In this document: positions 24,509 to 35,012 of the stretch, piece after piece
Layout: each line of letters opens with the position of its first letter
How positions within the stretch are numbered: position 1 is the stretch's first letter
Source: Orobanche coerulescens
Taxonomy: Eukaryota > Streptophyta > Magnoliopsida > Lamiales > Orobanchaceae
NCBI GenBank assembly: GCA_033398695.1
Contig: CM065802.1
Location: 145,376,096 to 145,440,095, forward strand
Direction of reading: 5' to 3'
Length of the DNA stretch: 64,000 nt
The notes under the pieces: model-generated
The model's database searches: none
Told to the model about the DNA's origin: nothing
What the model saw: the letters and a program-made list of their open reading frames with translations, nothing else
Program-made: the position numbers and the translations under genes

Positions 24509-24886
24509 GACATCTGAATAGGCGAAACGCCTCCAGATCCGAGTAAGGGTGAACCGCCCTCTGACATCTGAATAGGCGAAACGCCTCCAGATCCAAGTAA
24601 GGGTGAACCGCCCTCTGACATCTGAATAGGCGAAACGCCTCCAGATCCGAGTAAGGGTGAACCGCCCTCTGACATCTGAATAGGCAAAACGCCTCCAGAT
24701 CCGAGTAAGGGTGAACCGCCCTCTGACATCTGAATAGGCGAAACGCCTCCAGATCCGAGTAAGGGTGAACCGCCCTCTGACATCTGAATAGGCGAAACGC
24801 CTCCAGATCCGAGTAAGGGTAAACCGCCCTCTGACATCTGAATAGGCGAAACGCCTCCAGATCCGAGTAAGGGCGAACCGACCTAT
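24509..24886. repeat. 54-bp tandem repeat, seven copies
   Basis: Units starting gacatctgaatagg begin at 24509, 24563, 24617, 24671, 24725, 24779 and 24833, with only a few substitutions. Because 54 is a multiple of three, several minus-strand frames stay open through the array and read as an 18-residue repeat (for example SPIQMSEGGSPLLGSGGV). I treat these frames as by-products of the repeat rather than genes. Confidence 0.95.
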
Positions 24887-24997
24887 GAAGCTATGACTAA
24901 GGGAAATACCCAACCTACACTAAATATCGGTGAAAAGATTAAGTCAAACTGGTCGGATTACATTTAGGATTTTTCGAAATTTAAAAGAGGGGCCTCC

Positions 24998-25277
24998 GAG
25001 CTATATCAACTTTGTTGTATCAAATCAAACAGGCACAAGATACATCAAGGTTACAAGCAACTCCGAGCTATATCAACTTTGTTGTATCAAATCAAACAGG
25101 CACAAGATACATCAAGGTTACAAGCAACTCCGAGCTATATCAACTTTGTTGTATCAAATCAAACAGGCACAAGATACATCAAGGTTACAAGCAACTCCGA
25201 GCTATATCAACTTTGTTGTATCAAATCAAACAGGCACAAGATACATCAAGGTTACAAGCAACACCGAGCTATATCAA
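24998..25277. repeat. 67-bp tandem repeat, four copies plus a partial
   Basis: Units starting gagctatatcaac begin at 24998, 25065, 25132 and 25199, with a partial copy at 25266. They are nearly identical. Since 67 is not a multiple of three, the period cycles through the frames and no single coding sense is likely. Confidence 0.95.
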
Positions 25278-26314
25278 AAAGCACACAAACCCAAAGTATA
25301 TTCAACTCAAAAGGTTGTCATTCAAAATAGCTGTGCCAGTACAAATAAAGTAGAAAAAAAAAAACAGAAGAAAAATATACATTGTCTACACTAAGCTACA
25401 GGCTCTGAAGACGGAGGAGGCAACGGAGGAGAAGCATCACGATCGGTCCCAACCACCTCGGGACTAGGAGTGCTGGCCTTAACAGGTGAACTGGGAGGAT
25501 CAGAAGGCAGCTCCAAGTCTAAGCCAGATTGCTTTATGGACTCCTCAAGGGCGTCCTTCCACCAGGCCGCCTCCGGAGATTCTTCCACGTCCCCGGACCA
25601 ACCCGAAGGAACGGGAGCCCCGTCCAATGCAGCATCCCGGTCCAGCTCGCCCGAAAAGCCCAATGAAGCTAGCTGCTCACGAGCACGAGTCAGAGCAAAA
25701 TCAAAATATTGTGTCGCAGCTGGGGCTAGCTTAACCAGGAATGCGTTGGAATTATGATACCGAGCCAGGAGGGAGGAACGGTAGGCCTCCAGAAAAGAGT
25801 GACCAACGTCACTAGTCAGGAATCGACGTCGGCCATCCGTCACCCCGCGCTCATAAGACGATCCCTCGGATCTAGCCTCGGCTAGTTGAGTCTCCAGCAG
25901 GGTCGCCTTTTCCGATGCCGCTCTAGCCTGAGCTTCGAGGTCGGCGACCTTCTCCAACTCAGCCTTAGCCCGCGCCTCAAGTTGATCTATCCTTTTGGAT
26001 TCGGCCCTAGCTTCCGACAACTGAGCCTCGAGCTGGCCCACCTTCTCCGTTTCAGCCGAAGACATGGTCTTCCAAAATTTCAGCTCTTGGTTTAGCTGAA
26101 CATTGGCCATCTGGGCCCGCTCTAAAACCGCCTCCCGCTCAGAATCTTTCTTAAGGGCAGCATCTAAGCGATACTCCCTCTCCTGAAGCCGGACCGAAAG
26201 ATCAGAATTAGCCGACAGGGTGGCCTCCAGGTCGGCTTGCATCTGGGTGAGCTGCGAAGAAGAAGTAGCGCCGAGCTTATGATCCTCGGCGAAAGTCACA
26301 AAGGTGGCGAAGAA

Positions 26315-26401
26315 CTGCACAAGAAGTTATATCAGGTCGGCAGAGGGTAATAATAAACATAAAAATAACCAAAAGGGGTATGAAGGCGAAAAGGGGAATA
26401 C
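26315..26401 (-). other. Predicted intron 2 of the antisense gene (87 nt)
   Basis: On the minus strand the donor is GGGAAG|GTATTC and the acceptor TTGTGCAG|TTC. Removing it joins the phase-0 frames FGK and FFATFV, while the unspliced frame hits a stop inside. Confidence 0.65.
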
Positions 26402-26840
26402 CTTCCCAAAGTACATCATCATAGCATCAAATTTAGGGTCCTCCTCGGCGTCTCGTAACCCCAGCTTATCCTTAGCCGGGACCATGGAGCTAAAATAAGG
26501 GAGAAATTTCTCAAACTCCTTGCAACGGAGAAGAGTCTCCATAGCCGGACCTGGAGGACCCGCGGTCTTCGGCCGTTTGGAAGCAGGGGAGCTAGGAGAA
26601 GAGGCCCTCTGAGTGACCTGAAGCTGCCGAGACGAGCTCGCAGAGCCTCGTCCGGTGGTCAAGGTAGGAGCCAGGTCGGATGGGAGAGTTACCCCAGACT
26701 TGGGGCGAGCAGGAACCTTCCGTTTAGCTTTGGACGAGCCCTTCGCCCTCTCCTTAGGAGGATTCGTCGACTTAGGGCCTTCTCTTTATTTGGTTCAGCT
26801 GGCTTGGAGGCATCCGACTGGCAGGTCCGCATGAACCGAT

Positions 26841-26928
26841 CTACAAAAAACAATACAAACGGTCAAGGAAATAGCTAAAAAGCAAAATAACAAAGATCTA
26901 AAAAAATATATATATAGATAAAGCCTAC
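26841..26928 (-). other. Predicted intron 1 of the antisense gene (88 nt)
   Basis: On the minus strand the donor is GACATTG|GTAGGC and the acceptor TTTTTTGTAG|ATCGG, with a T-rich 3' end. Splicing gives a phase-1 junction reading IPDIDRFMRT. Confidence 0.6.
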
Positions 26929-27000
26929 CAATGTCAGGGATAGCCGGGTAGGGATTCGAGCTCAGCCCACAATGGAGCAGTTCATGGAATTGCGTCACCG

Positions 27001-28393
27001 GAAAGCATTATAGGGAATGGCATTCCATTCCCGAACTTTCTCGACCCACGCGGCCGGATGGAACTACGCCTAGGAATAGGATCACGGCTCGGAGTAGCTG
27101 CGTCCATTGCGTAGGAAAGCCCCAAGAATCGGATGTGGGAGCCGAAGGAAAAGAAGGGACCTCCATCCTTCACATTGGAAGGAGGTGGGTGAAGAAATGG
27201 GCGTTGTTTCGGGAGGTCAAGTAAAAGAGCCTTTAAAACTCTTTAGCCCAAAGCAAAAATAGAAAAAGCCCAGTCGGGTTCCTCATGTCCGTAATGACAC
27301 AAAGACGAGAAAACCCACCATGTAGCGAAAAGAGTTAGGAGAGAACGTTGAGGGGAAGATTGTATTTAACGGAGAGAGAGACAAGGAAGGGATGGGGTGG
27401 AAAGCGAAGACCACCGCTCACCCGATCCACAAACCAGTAATAAGACCCGGAGGAGGATGATCGGGGTATCGCTAGCCCGAGGTGTGACAAATTCCCACCT
27501 GGGAAGCCTAAGAAATCTTATAAAACTAGCAGTGGCCGGGCTAGTCCTCGAAAGAGGATGGGGATGGAGAACTCGAGTCGCCCTACAACCATCCGATATG
27601 GGTCGGCTAAAAGGCCGGTCACGCTTACCTCGTCCCATAGGGGAGGGGAAGGAGGATCTACAATGATTAGGGGATGCCGAGGGAGGGATGTCACCTAGCT
27701 CGGACTACCACGTCACCTAAAGGTTCATCCCTAAGACGAAGAGAGGAACCAGAGGCTCGCCCGACCTACCCCGAATCTCCATCAAGAGGAAAGACCCTCC
27801 AAAAAGAGTTCACGGCCGATTCGTCCGGAAATATTTTGGGAATCCAAGGCATTTACATAACTAAAGGAAGAAAAGGGGAGGAAGAAGAAAAGGAAAATAT
27901 ACGTAAAAAAATCAAAAAGCTAAAGAGATGTTTAGATGAACATACCCATGGGATTGGGTGGAAGTTCACGGAGAAAAGTAGAGCAAGCGCGTCACGGGGA
28001 CAGATAGCTGTGATCGCTAGTGTCGCCTGAGAATTTTCGCACCAGAGGTTGAGGGTATAAAATCGCGGAAGTGGTAAAGGGGGAAGAAGACGACCTTTTA
28101 TAGGAGGGAGGGGCAAAAACCGAGGAGGATAGGGACGATCTGGAGCGTCCGATGCCCTATTCGAAGGAACGGCTGGGATTTGGCACCGTCTTAGCCGACC
28201 TATGGCAGGTCGACACCTGGCTTCGGCCATCGACGCGACGTTTGGGAGGCAGGGAAAGGAAAAGACAGGTTAATTATAGCGCACAAAGTCCGAAGAGCCT
28301 CGTTATCTGGGAACGGGAGTCCCAAGGATAATTGCGTCAAGGTCGTCCGGTTGTAAACAAATCTTACTCTACTCGGTCTTACAGCTCGACTAG
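27001..28393 (-). other. Degenerate 5' part of the antisense transcription unit
   Basis: There is no clean ORF. Short minus-strand stretches resemble the start of an ORF, but stops and frame changes abound. A minus-strand TATA box at 28096-28102 and an ATG in a cccatggg context near 27950 could be the promoter and start of the antisense gene. Confidence 0.35.
28096..28102 (-). promoter_or_regulatory. Possible promoter TATA box of the antisense gene
   Basis: The minus strand reads CCTATAAAAGG about 1.1 kb upstream of the first antisense exon that can be followed. It is embedded in a pyrimidine-rich region typical of plant transcription starts. No transcript evidence is available. Confidence 0.45.
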
Positions 28394-28403
28394 AGTAGGG
28401 GGG
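28394..28403 (+). other. Element D polypurine tract
   Basis: The sequence agtagggggg ends two bases before the 3' LTR start (tggttgatagg at 28406). Confidence 0.65.
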
Positions 28404-28510
28404 ACTGGTTGATAGGACGTCGAATGTACGCTCCCAGAAAACCCGGTTTAAAATATGGACCAATAAAGGTCCGACCTAGGTTCTTAGATAAGGAGATGAC
28501 AACCCCAAGG

Positions 28511-28680
28511 TCCTTTAGAAGGGCGCCGACCTCGGAGGCCCCACTTAGCTGTAACATCTGTTAGAAGGGCGCCGACCTCGGAGGCCCCGTTGACCTAGGA
28601 TATCTGATGAAGGGCGCCGACCTCGAAGGTCCCCGCTGACCTATGATATCCGATAACAGGTCGCCGACCTCAAAGGTCTC
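28511..28680. repeat. 46-48 bp tandem units in D LTR
   Basis: Each unit has a gaagggcgccgacctcg-like core followed by a ctgtaacatc- or ctatgatatc-like end. Only the last one and a half units survive in the 5' LTR, which helps locate its truncation. Confidence 0.75.
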
Positions 28681-28957
28681 TAAAACTACTGATTTGAATA
28701 GGGATGAGCCGACCTAAAAACCACCGAACTCAGGAAGGTCGAACTCTTGAGAAAGAAGATCCTGACTCACCTGACAGAATCCCTAAGATCCAGGGGTTGA
28801 GAGCCCATACCTTGCCATCCCGGAGATCCAGGGATTGAGAGCCCATACCTCGCAATCCCGGAAATCCAGGGATGGAAAATCGCAGCTTGAATCCCTGGAT
28901 ATCCGGGATTCTCTCTAGGAATCAGAAAAAATCTCAGATAACAAGGCATCCTCCTCC

Positions 28958-28964
28958 TATAAAA
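28958..28964 (+). promoter_or_regulatory. Element D 3' LTR TATA box
   Basis: The sequence tataaaa is identical in context to the box at 18870-18876. Confidence 0.6.
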
Positions 28965-29136
28965 GGGAGAGAGGGGGTTCCTCAAAAGAGAACACACTCT
29001 GAGAATACAGCATATTTTAGAGAGAGAAAGAAAAGAGAGTACTTCAAATATTTTGGGTTTTCTTAGCTAAACTTCTAAGATTAACCCGGTTCTTGGTGAC
29101 CGATCAGCTCGGTTACATCAGTAACCATGAGGTTCA

Positions 29137-29272
29137 TAACGTACGTAACGCATTTCATCATGTTTCACTGGACAGTTTCGGCACTTTCATTACGGCCGTT
29201 ATTCGGATCATATAACGTACATAACGTACGTAACGTACGTAATCCACAGCATATAACGTACGTAACCAGTTA
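29137..29272. repeat. ACGTACGT palindrome cluster in C 5' LTR
   Basis: The motif aacgtacgtaac or close variants occurs about six times in 135 bp, ending 34 bp before the TATA box at 29306. Related clusters lie at 34706-34860 and 36676-36850. Confidence 0.88.
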
Positions 29273-29305
29273 AACTGTTCCAACGGGAAATTGAGCTCAA
29301 GAAGG

Positions 29306-29313
29306 CTATAAAT
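29306..29313 (+). promoter_or_regulatory. Element C 5' LTR TATA box
   Basis: The sequence ctataaat in gaaggctataaatagcc is duplicated in the 3' LTR at 37122-37130. It is the likely promoter for the full-length transcript. Confidence 0.7.
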
Positions 29314-29827
29314 AGCCACCTTCATGGAGATTGAAGACACACAAGCATTCTGAGCCTACTAGCATAGTCAAGCAATATCAAGCAAATATTTTGAGAGATA
29401 TTCTTATTCTAGATTGTGATACGAGAAGATTTGTTCTATAATTTCCAATCTTCATTCTTGTATCTAAGAGCGATATATCGTGAAAGTCGAGTTCCTACTC
29501 GCATTTATTTTGTGTATAGGTTATCTTGTACCTAGAAAAACAAGAGTGCTTTTGTGAGGTTGTTCTTGAGCCCGGAAATCAAGAAGTTGTAAGAAGTTGG
29601 CACTAAACTAGAAAGTGCAATTCCAAGTTCTAAGAAAAGTCCTAGTCGATAAAACTAGGTAGGGGACGTAGGCTTCGTTAATAGCCGAACCTCTCGAACA
29701 ATTCCTTGTGTTCTTTCTTTTCCGCATTTTTATTACTCCGATATTTTTGCTTCCGCACGAAAAGAGTACAATACTCTTATCCGCACTATTCAACCCCCCC
29801 TTTTAGTGGCGGTACCAATCTAACAAT

Positions 29828-29839
29828 TGGTATCGGAGC
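29828..29839 (+). other. Element C primer binding site (tRNA-Met type)
   Basis: TGGTATCGGAGC starts two bases after the LTR end. It is the same tRNA-Met-type site as in element B. Confidence 0.85.
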
Positions 29840-29884
29840 AGTCTCTTTATCACCGGATTAACACCCACTAGAGAAAAGATCCAA

Positions 29885-31582
29885 ATGGCCTTTATCCACT
29901 CCTCCGTTGAAGGCAACGCTCTCAATCGCCCTCCTTTCTTCGATGGTTCAAACTTTATGACATAGAAGAAGAAGATGTCCATCTTCATCCGAGCTCCCGA
30001 TATTGAAATATGGAAGGTCATTGCCCTTGGACCTACCATTCCTAAGAAAACGGATGGCTCTCTCAAAAGTTTCGAAGAGTACGACGATGCCGACTGGAAG
30101 AACGACCACTTCAACAGTAAAGCCACTCAATTGCTTTATTGTGCTCACAATCCAGAAGATCACAATAGAATTTCTTCCTACGAGACGGCAAAAGAAATCT
30201 GGAAAATGTTAGAGATCACCCATGAAGGTACGAGTCAAGTCAAGGAAACCAAAATCAATATGCTTCTTCACGATTATGAACTCTTCACCATGAAATAAGA
30301 AGAAAGCATTACCACTATGCTTGACCGTTTCTCGGAAATCACAAATGGGCTAGCTTCATTCGGGAAACCGATATCAAGTAGTGATAAAGCCAAGAAAATC
30401 CTTCGGTCTCTACCAAGAGAATGGGACGCTACCGTTACGGCTATCATGGAGTCGAAAGACCTCAATACAATAGAATTCAGTGCTCTCATCGGATCTCTCA
30501 TTAATTATGAGATAGTCATCAAATCTCGAAGCTCGAAACCAAAACCTAAGGAGAGAGAAAGGACTATCGCTCTCAAATCCAAAGAAGAAAGCGATTTAGA
30601 GGATGAACCTATCGAAGAAGAGGACGAAGAAACCGCCTTTTATGCCAAAAACATAAAGAAATTTAAAAATCTTCTTCAAAGGCGCCGGAGAGAAATCAAG
30701 CAAGAATCAAGGGATGAATCCAAAAAGACTCACTTCCCTCAAAACAAAAAGTTCGACAACACTTGTCGAAGGTGCGGCGTTCCAGGCCATTTTGCAAAAG
30801 ATTGTCGTGCTGCTGCTCCAATAAGTTCATCAAAACCACCTCATGAAAAGTTCAAAAAGAAGGAGGTTTATGTCGCCACATGGAGTGACGATGATGAGGA
30901 TGATGAACCACAAGTCCAAACCAATCTTGCTCTAATGGCCCGCGCATCCGAAGATAGTGACGAAGAAGTCGAGGTTAGTGATTCTCATGAAGAACTACTT
31001 GATGCTTTTGAATCTCTAAATAATGAATACGAAAAGGCTTGCAATAGCAATAAAGATTTGAAAAAGAAAATAAAACTCCTTGAAATTGAAAATGCTAAAT
31101 TATTAAAAACAAGGAAGTTTCTATTGATCATACAAATTGCTTGGAACCGAGAAAATTCTGAAAGATGAATTGCATAAAACTCAGAAAGAATTTAAACTTT
31201 ATGTCAGAAAATTTTCATGTGGTAATGACAAATTCGAGCAATTATTATTTGGTCAAAAATTTTCTCTTTCAAAACAAGGACTTGGATATAATTCATTTCC
31301 AATGAAAAAGTCCTTAGAAATTACCACAAAAGATTCGGACACTTTAAAAACGGGTATCCCATCATGTCCAAAATGTTTAAAACCTGGACATACCGAAACC
31401 TACTGTCGAAACTCTAGACGTACTATAAGGGTTAAGCAAATTTGGGTACCAAAAGGGACCGTTATTAAAAATCAAGTTTTTGTATATAACTCCTCAGGAC
31501 CTAAATTAGCCTGGATACCTATAAAACGGAAGAAAATGGTTTTTGTAGGTACAAGCAAGGAAGACAACATTATCAAATAAAT
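29885..31582 (+). pseudogene. gag: Element C gag (UBN2-type, two zinc fingers), broken
   Basis: The ATG at 29885 starts a copia gag (UBN2-type) with PPFFDGSN. In-frame stops occur at about 29963 (TAG where Trp is usual) and at 30296 (TAA), but the frame stays the same until 31168. The CCHC finger CRRCGVPGHFAKDC is near 30765. An acidic, coiled-coil-like segment follows. After a frameshift near 31140 a second finger, CPKCLKPGHTETYC, appears near 31365, then QIWVPKG. Two gag fingers and the WVPKG tail are typical of Sireviruses. Another frame change before 31583 leads into the protease. Confidence 0.88.
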
Positions 31583-34500
31583 GGTATGTTGATAGTGGAT
31601 GTTCAAATCACATGAGTGGAAATGAACATCTCTTCACGGAGCTGAAAAAGGAAGATCGTGGTTGTGTTACCTTTGGCGATAATAAAAAGGGCCAAATAAA
31701 AGGGACAGGTAAAATTGGTAAGAAACCTTTACCCACTATTGAAAATGTTCTATTTGTTGATGGACTTTGCCATAATCTCCTAAGTGTTTCTCAACTATGT
31801 GACACCGGTCTTAAATTAATTTTTGAAATTACGCATTGCACGGCAATGAGAAAAGACCAAATCGTTTTTATTGGATTGCGCTATGGAAATATTTACATTG
31901 TTGATCTCCAAGATGAATCTTCTTTTAACGAAAATGTCTACTTTAAATGCGATGAAAATGCCGTTGTTTGGCACCGAAAATTGGGACATGCCTCTTTACC
32001 ACTTCTTTCAAAATTGGCCAAAAATGATATTGTTCGTGGTCTACCAAAATTGAATTTTAGAAAAGACCACATTTGTGAGGCTGTATTAAAGGTAAACATG
32101 CAAGATGCTCGTTTAAACCAAAAATGGAAATTTCCACTAGTCGCATTCTTGAATTAATTCATATGGATTTAATTGGTCCGTCTCGACATGCCACCTAACA
32201 GTAAACTTTATACTTTAGTTATTGTCGATGATTTTTCAAGATTTACTTGGGTAAAATTCTTAGCCAATAAAGATGATGCTTTTAACGAGTTTGTTAAGTG
32301 GTGTAAGGTTACCTGAAGGAAAAAGAATTACCGATTATCGCCATTCGAACCGATCATGGTGGAGAATTTGATTCTAATCTCTTTGAAGATTGGTGCGATA
32401 AATATGGTATTGGGCACAACTTTTCGGCACCTCGGACACCTCAACAAAATGGAGTTGTCGAGAGGAAGAATCGCTCTCTAGAAGAAATGAGCCGAACAAT
32501 GCTCAATGAGTATGGTCTTCCTAAATACTTTTGGGCCGAAGCCGTTAACACTGCTTGTTATGTTATAAATCGTGTCCATCTCAGGAGAACAAAATGATGA
32601 CTCCTTATGAGATTTTTAAAGGTAAAAAGCCCAATTTATCTTATTTTCATCCATTTGGTTGTAAAGTGTTCATTCATAATAATGGAAAAGACAATTTGGG
32701 TAAATTCGATTCTAAATCAGATATTGGAATATTTCTTGGTTATTCTACTAGTAGTAAAGCTTATCGTGTATTTAATTGTAGAAGAGGCTCGGTAGAAGAG
32801 TCCATTCATGTAAAATTCGATGATACAGTTTTACCCCCGAGAAAGGTTGTTTTTGATGATGATGCAGGTATGGTTCCAGCTAAAGAAGTATCCGAAGTAT
32901 CAAAGGAGTTGGAGAAGCTCGACGTAAGCTCGGACAAACAGGAGGAAAATACTTACAACCTTCCTAAAGATTGGGCAAATGTGAAAGACCATCCGATGGA
33001 ACAAATTCTCGGAAAAATCGATGAAGGTGTACGAACTAGGAGAAATATAAATGATTGTATTAACAATATTGCATTTATTTCTCTTACAGAACCAAAGAAT
33101 ATCGATGAGGCCATAACTGATGAGAATTGGGCTATTGCTATGCAAGAAGAACTAAACCAATTCGAAAGAAATAAAGTTTGGGAATTAGTTCCGGCACCGG
33201 TAGACAAATCAATCATTGGTACCAAATGGGTTCATAAAATCAAAACCGATGATGATGGTCTCCCTATTAAAAATAAATCGAGGTTGGTCGCCCAAGGTTA
33301 TAATCAAGAAGAAGGCTTAGATTATGAAGAGACGTTCGCTCCTGTTGCTCGTCTTGAAGCTATTCGTCTTCTCTGTGCCTTTGCCGCATACAAGAAAATC
33401 AAACTCCATCAAATGGATGTAAAAAGTGCGTTCCTAAATGGAATCATCCAGGAGGAAGTTTTTGTCAAGCAACCTCCGGGTTTTGAAGACTATGATCATC
33501 CAGATCATGTGTACAAGCTCCATAAAGCTCTCTATGGATTAAAACAAGCTCCGAGAGCATGGTATGATCGTCTAAGCTCTTTTCTTATCTCAAATGGTTA
33601 TAAAAGAGGTAATGTTGATAATACTCTATTCATTAAGGTCTTAAGTGATGATATGTTAATTTGTCAAATCTATGTGGATGATATTGTTTTTGGTGCAACT
33701 AACGAAACTCTGTCCAAAGAATTTTCAAATCTTATGAAGGGAGAGTTCGAAATGAGTATGATGGGAGAGTTGAAAAACTTTCTCGGACTCCAAATTAAGC
33801 AACTCAATGACGGAATATTCATTCACCAATCCAAGTACGTCAATGAGCTTCTAAAGAAATTTAAGATGGAAGATTGCAAAGAAATATCCACTCCTATGTC
33901 TTCCACTCTTAAACTCGATAAAGATGAAAAAGGTAAATCATTGACCAAAAGCAGATTTCGAGGTATGATCGGATCCTTACTTTACTTAACCGCATCTAGA
34001 CTCGATATAATGTTTGCTACTGTCTATGTGCTCGCTTTCAAGCTAACCCTAAAGAATCTCATCTCATTGCATGTAAACGAATTTTTCGATATTTAAAATA
34101 TCGCTTTGGTTTAGGCCTATGGTATCCTTCCAAAGATTGATTTTCAACTTTTTGCATATAGTGATGCCGATTTCGGTGGATGTAAAATTGATAGAAAAAG
34201 CACCACCGGAACGTGTCATTTTATGAGTTCATGTTTAATTTCATGGGGAAGTAAGAAACAGACTAGTGTCGCTACTTCCACAGCTGAAGCAGAATATGTG
34301 GCTGCGGGAAGTGCATGTGCACAAGTTCTTTGGATCAAAAATCAACTACTTGATTATGGCATCGAACTTAAAAATACTCCTATTTTTTGTGACAATACAA
34401 GTGCCATTAATTTAAGTAAAAACCCCATTTTGCATAGTAGGACAAAGCACATCGAAATTTGTCACCATTTTATTCGTGACCATGTCCAAAACGGGAATGT

Positions 34501-34621
34501 TCGTCTCCAATTTGTTGGTACTAATGAACAATTGGCGGATATTTTTACAAAACCATTACCCGAAGAAGCTTTCAACTTTATTCGCATAAATTTAGGAATG
34601 GGACATGCTGATCATTTTTAA
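31583..34621 (+). pseudogene. pol: Element C pol (PR-INT-RT-RH), frameshifted
   Basis: The protease begins WYVDSGCSNHM near 31585 with its catalytic Asp intact. A GAG-pre-integrase segment (VWHRKLGHASLPLL) follows near 31970. The integrase core keeps VDDFSR, RTDHGGEF and NGVVERKN (about 32225-32465) but is spread over several frames. A 513-codon frame (32555-34096) holds the integrase end and a nearly complete RT with YVDD near 33671. A frameshift near 34090 precedes RNase H (34140-34621), which carries YSDADFGG and AEAEYVAAGS and ends ADIFTKPL. All catalytic motifs are visible, yet no continuous protein could be made. Confidence 0.9.
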
Positions 34622-35012
34622 ATATTGCATACTCATCATAGTCACATTAAATGGTCATTTAAATCGGGACATCATCGAAAGGAAAAGACTATTCATTTGG
34701 TCTTAATTACGTACGGTAGACGCGGTCCATTACGTACGTAATAGGCCCTTACGTACGTTACAGGTTGGTTCGTTACGTACGTAACGAAACACAGGTTTCA
34801 CTCCAGAAAGTTTAGGTTTTTACGTTACGTACGTTACATAAGGGATATAACGTACGTAAGCGATTGTTGACCCTAACATATATAAACCCACATCGTCAGT
34901 TCCCTTTTCATTTCCTACAAATCCCTAGCGACAGCGACGAAGTGTTCCGGCATATCTATCAAAACTTCAAGATTATCCATCAAACCTTCACTTTTCGACC
35001 GATTCAATCCTC
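34622..35012 (+). other. Spacer with palindrome cluster and TATA box before the env-like ORF
   Basis: Non-coding. At 34706-34860 it holds about six TTACGTACGTAA-type palindromes, then a TATA box at 34879-34886 and a leader of about 125 bp before the ATG at 35013. The layout copies that of the U3 region of C's own LTR. Confidence 0.75.
34879..34886 (+). promoter_or_regulatory. Candidate internal promoter TATA box for the env-like ORF
   Basis: The sequence tatataaa lies 134 bp before the env-like start codon and 19 bp after the palindrome cluster. It could drive a separate env-like mRNA. Confidence 0.5.

Larger units (their letters stand above)
25391..27000 (-). pseudogene. Element D antisense gene (coiled-coil protein), apparently spliced
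   Basis: The minus strand carries exons opposite to gag-pol. The last exon (26314-25391, about 307 codons) encodes a long Ala/Glu-rich coiled coil (LEAQLSEARAESKRIDQLEA), a conserved-looking middle part (SFLEAYRSSLLARYHNSN) and a Pro/Ser-rich tail. Two GT-AG introns of 87 and 88 nt join it in frame to upstream exons (26840-26402 and one ending at 26929). An indel near 26785 and a stop near 27000 break it here. Antisense extra ORFs downstream of pol are known in Tat-lineage elements; their function is unknown. The N-terminal part beyond 27000 is too decayed to follow. Confidence 0.72.
18509..29120 (+). mobile_element. Element D: Ty3/gypsy Tat-lineage element with antisense gene
   Basis: It is inserted in the 5' LTR of C. 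The 5' LTR is truncated (18509-19032) and the 3' LTR is complete (28406-29120). Gag and pol run from 19095 to 24419 with an additional RNase H domain between RNase H and integrase, a hallmark of the Tat lineage. A 4-kb region between pol and the 3' LTR holds two tandem repeats and an antisense gene, as described for Retand-like elements. The right duplication is probably gtaac (29121-29125); the left copy was lost in a deletion. Confidence 0.92.
28406..29120 (+). repeat. Element D 3' LTR
   Basis: 715 bp with TG...CA ends. Its right half is almost identical to 18509-19032, so D is young. It contains about four units of 46-48 bp built around gccgacctcggaggcccc (28511-28680) and a TATA box at 28958-28964. 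Confidence 0.9.
29121..29825 (+). repeat. Element C 5' LTR, remainder
   Basis: It matches 36937-37641 of the 3' LTR. It begins with gtaac, probably the target duplication left by D. The first part carries ACGTACGT palindromes (29137-29272), then a TATA box at 29306-29313. It ends taaca just before the primer binding site. Where the 5' LTR reads aacgtacgtaacg, the 3' LTR often reads aacgcatttaacg. Confidence 0.93.

Noticed and set aside
24448..24913. Two minus-strand ORFs of 129 and 140 codons with 18-residue repeats
   Set aside because: They exist only because the 54-bp unit has no stop in these frames. Composition and position give no sign of a gene.
24509..25277. Regularly repeated units that might be mistaken for a CRISPR-like array
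   Set aside because: Units are directly adjacent with no unique spacers, and the setting is a plant retrotransposon. They are ordinary minisatellites.
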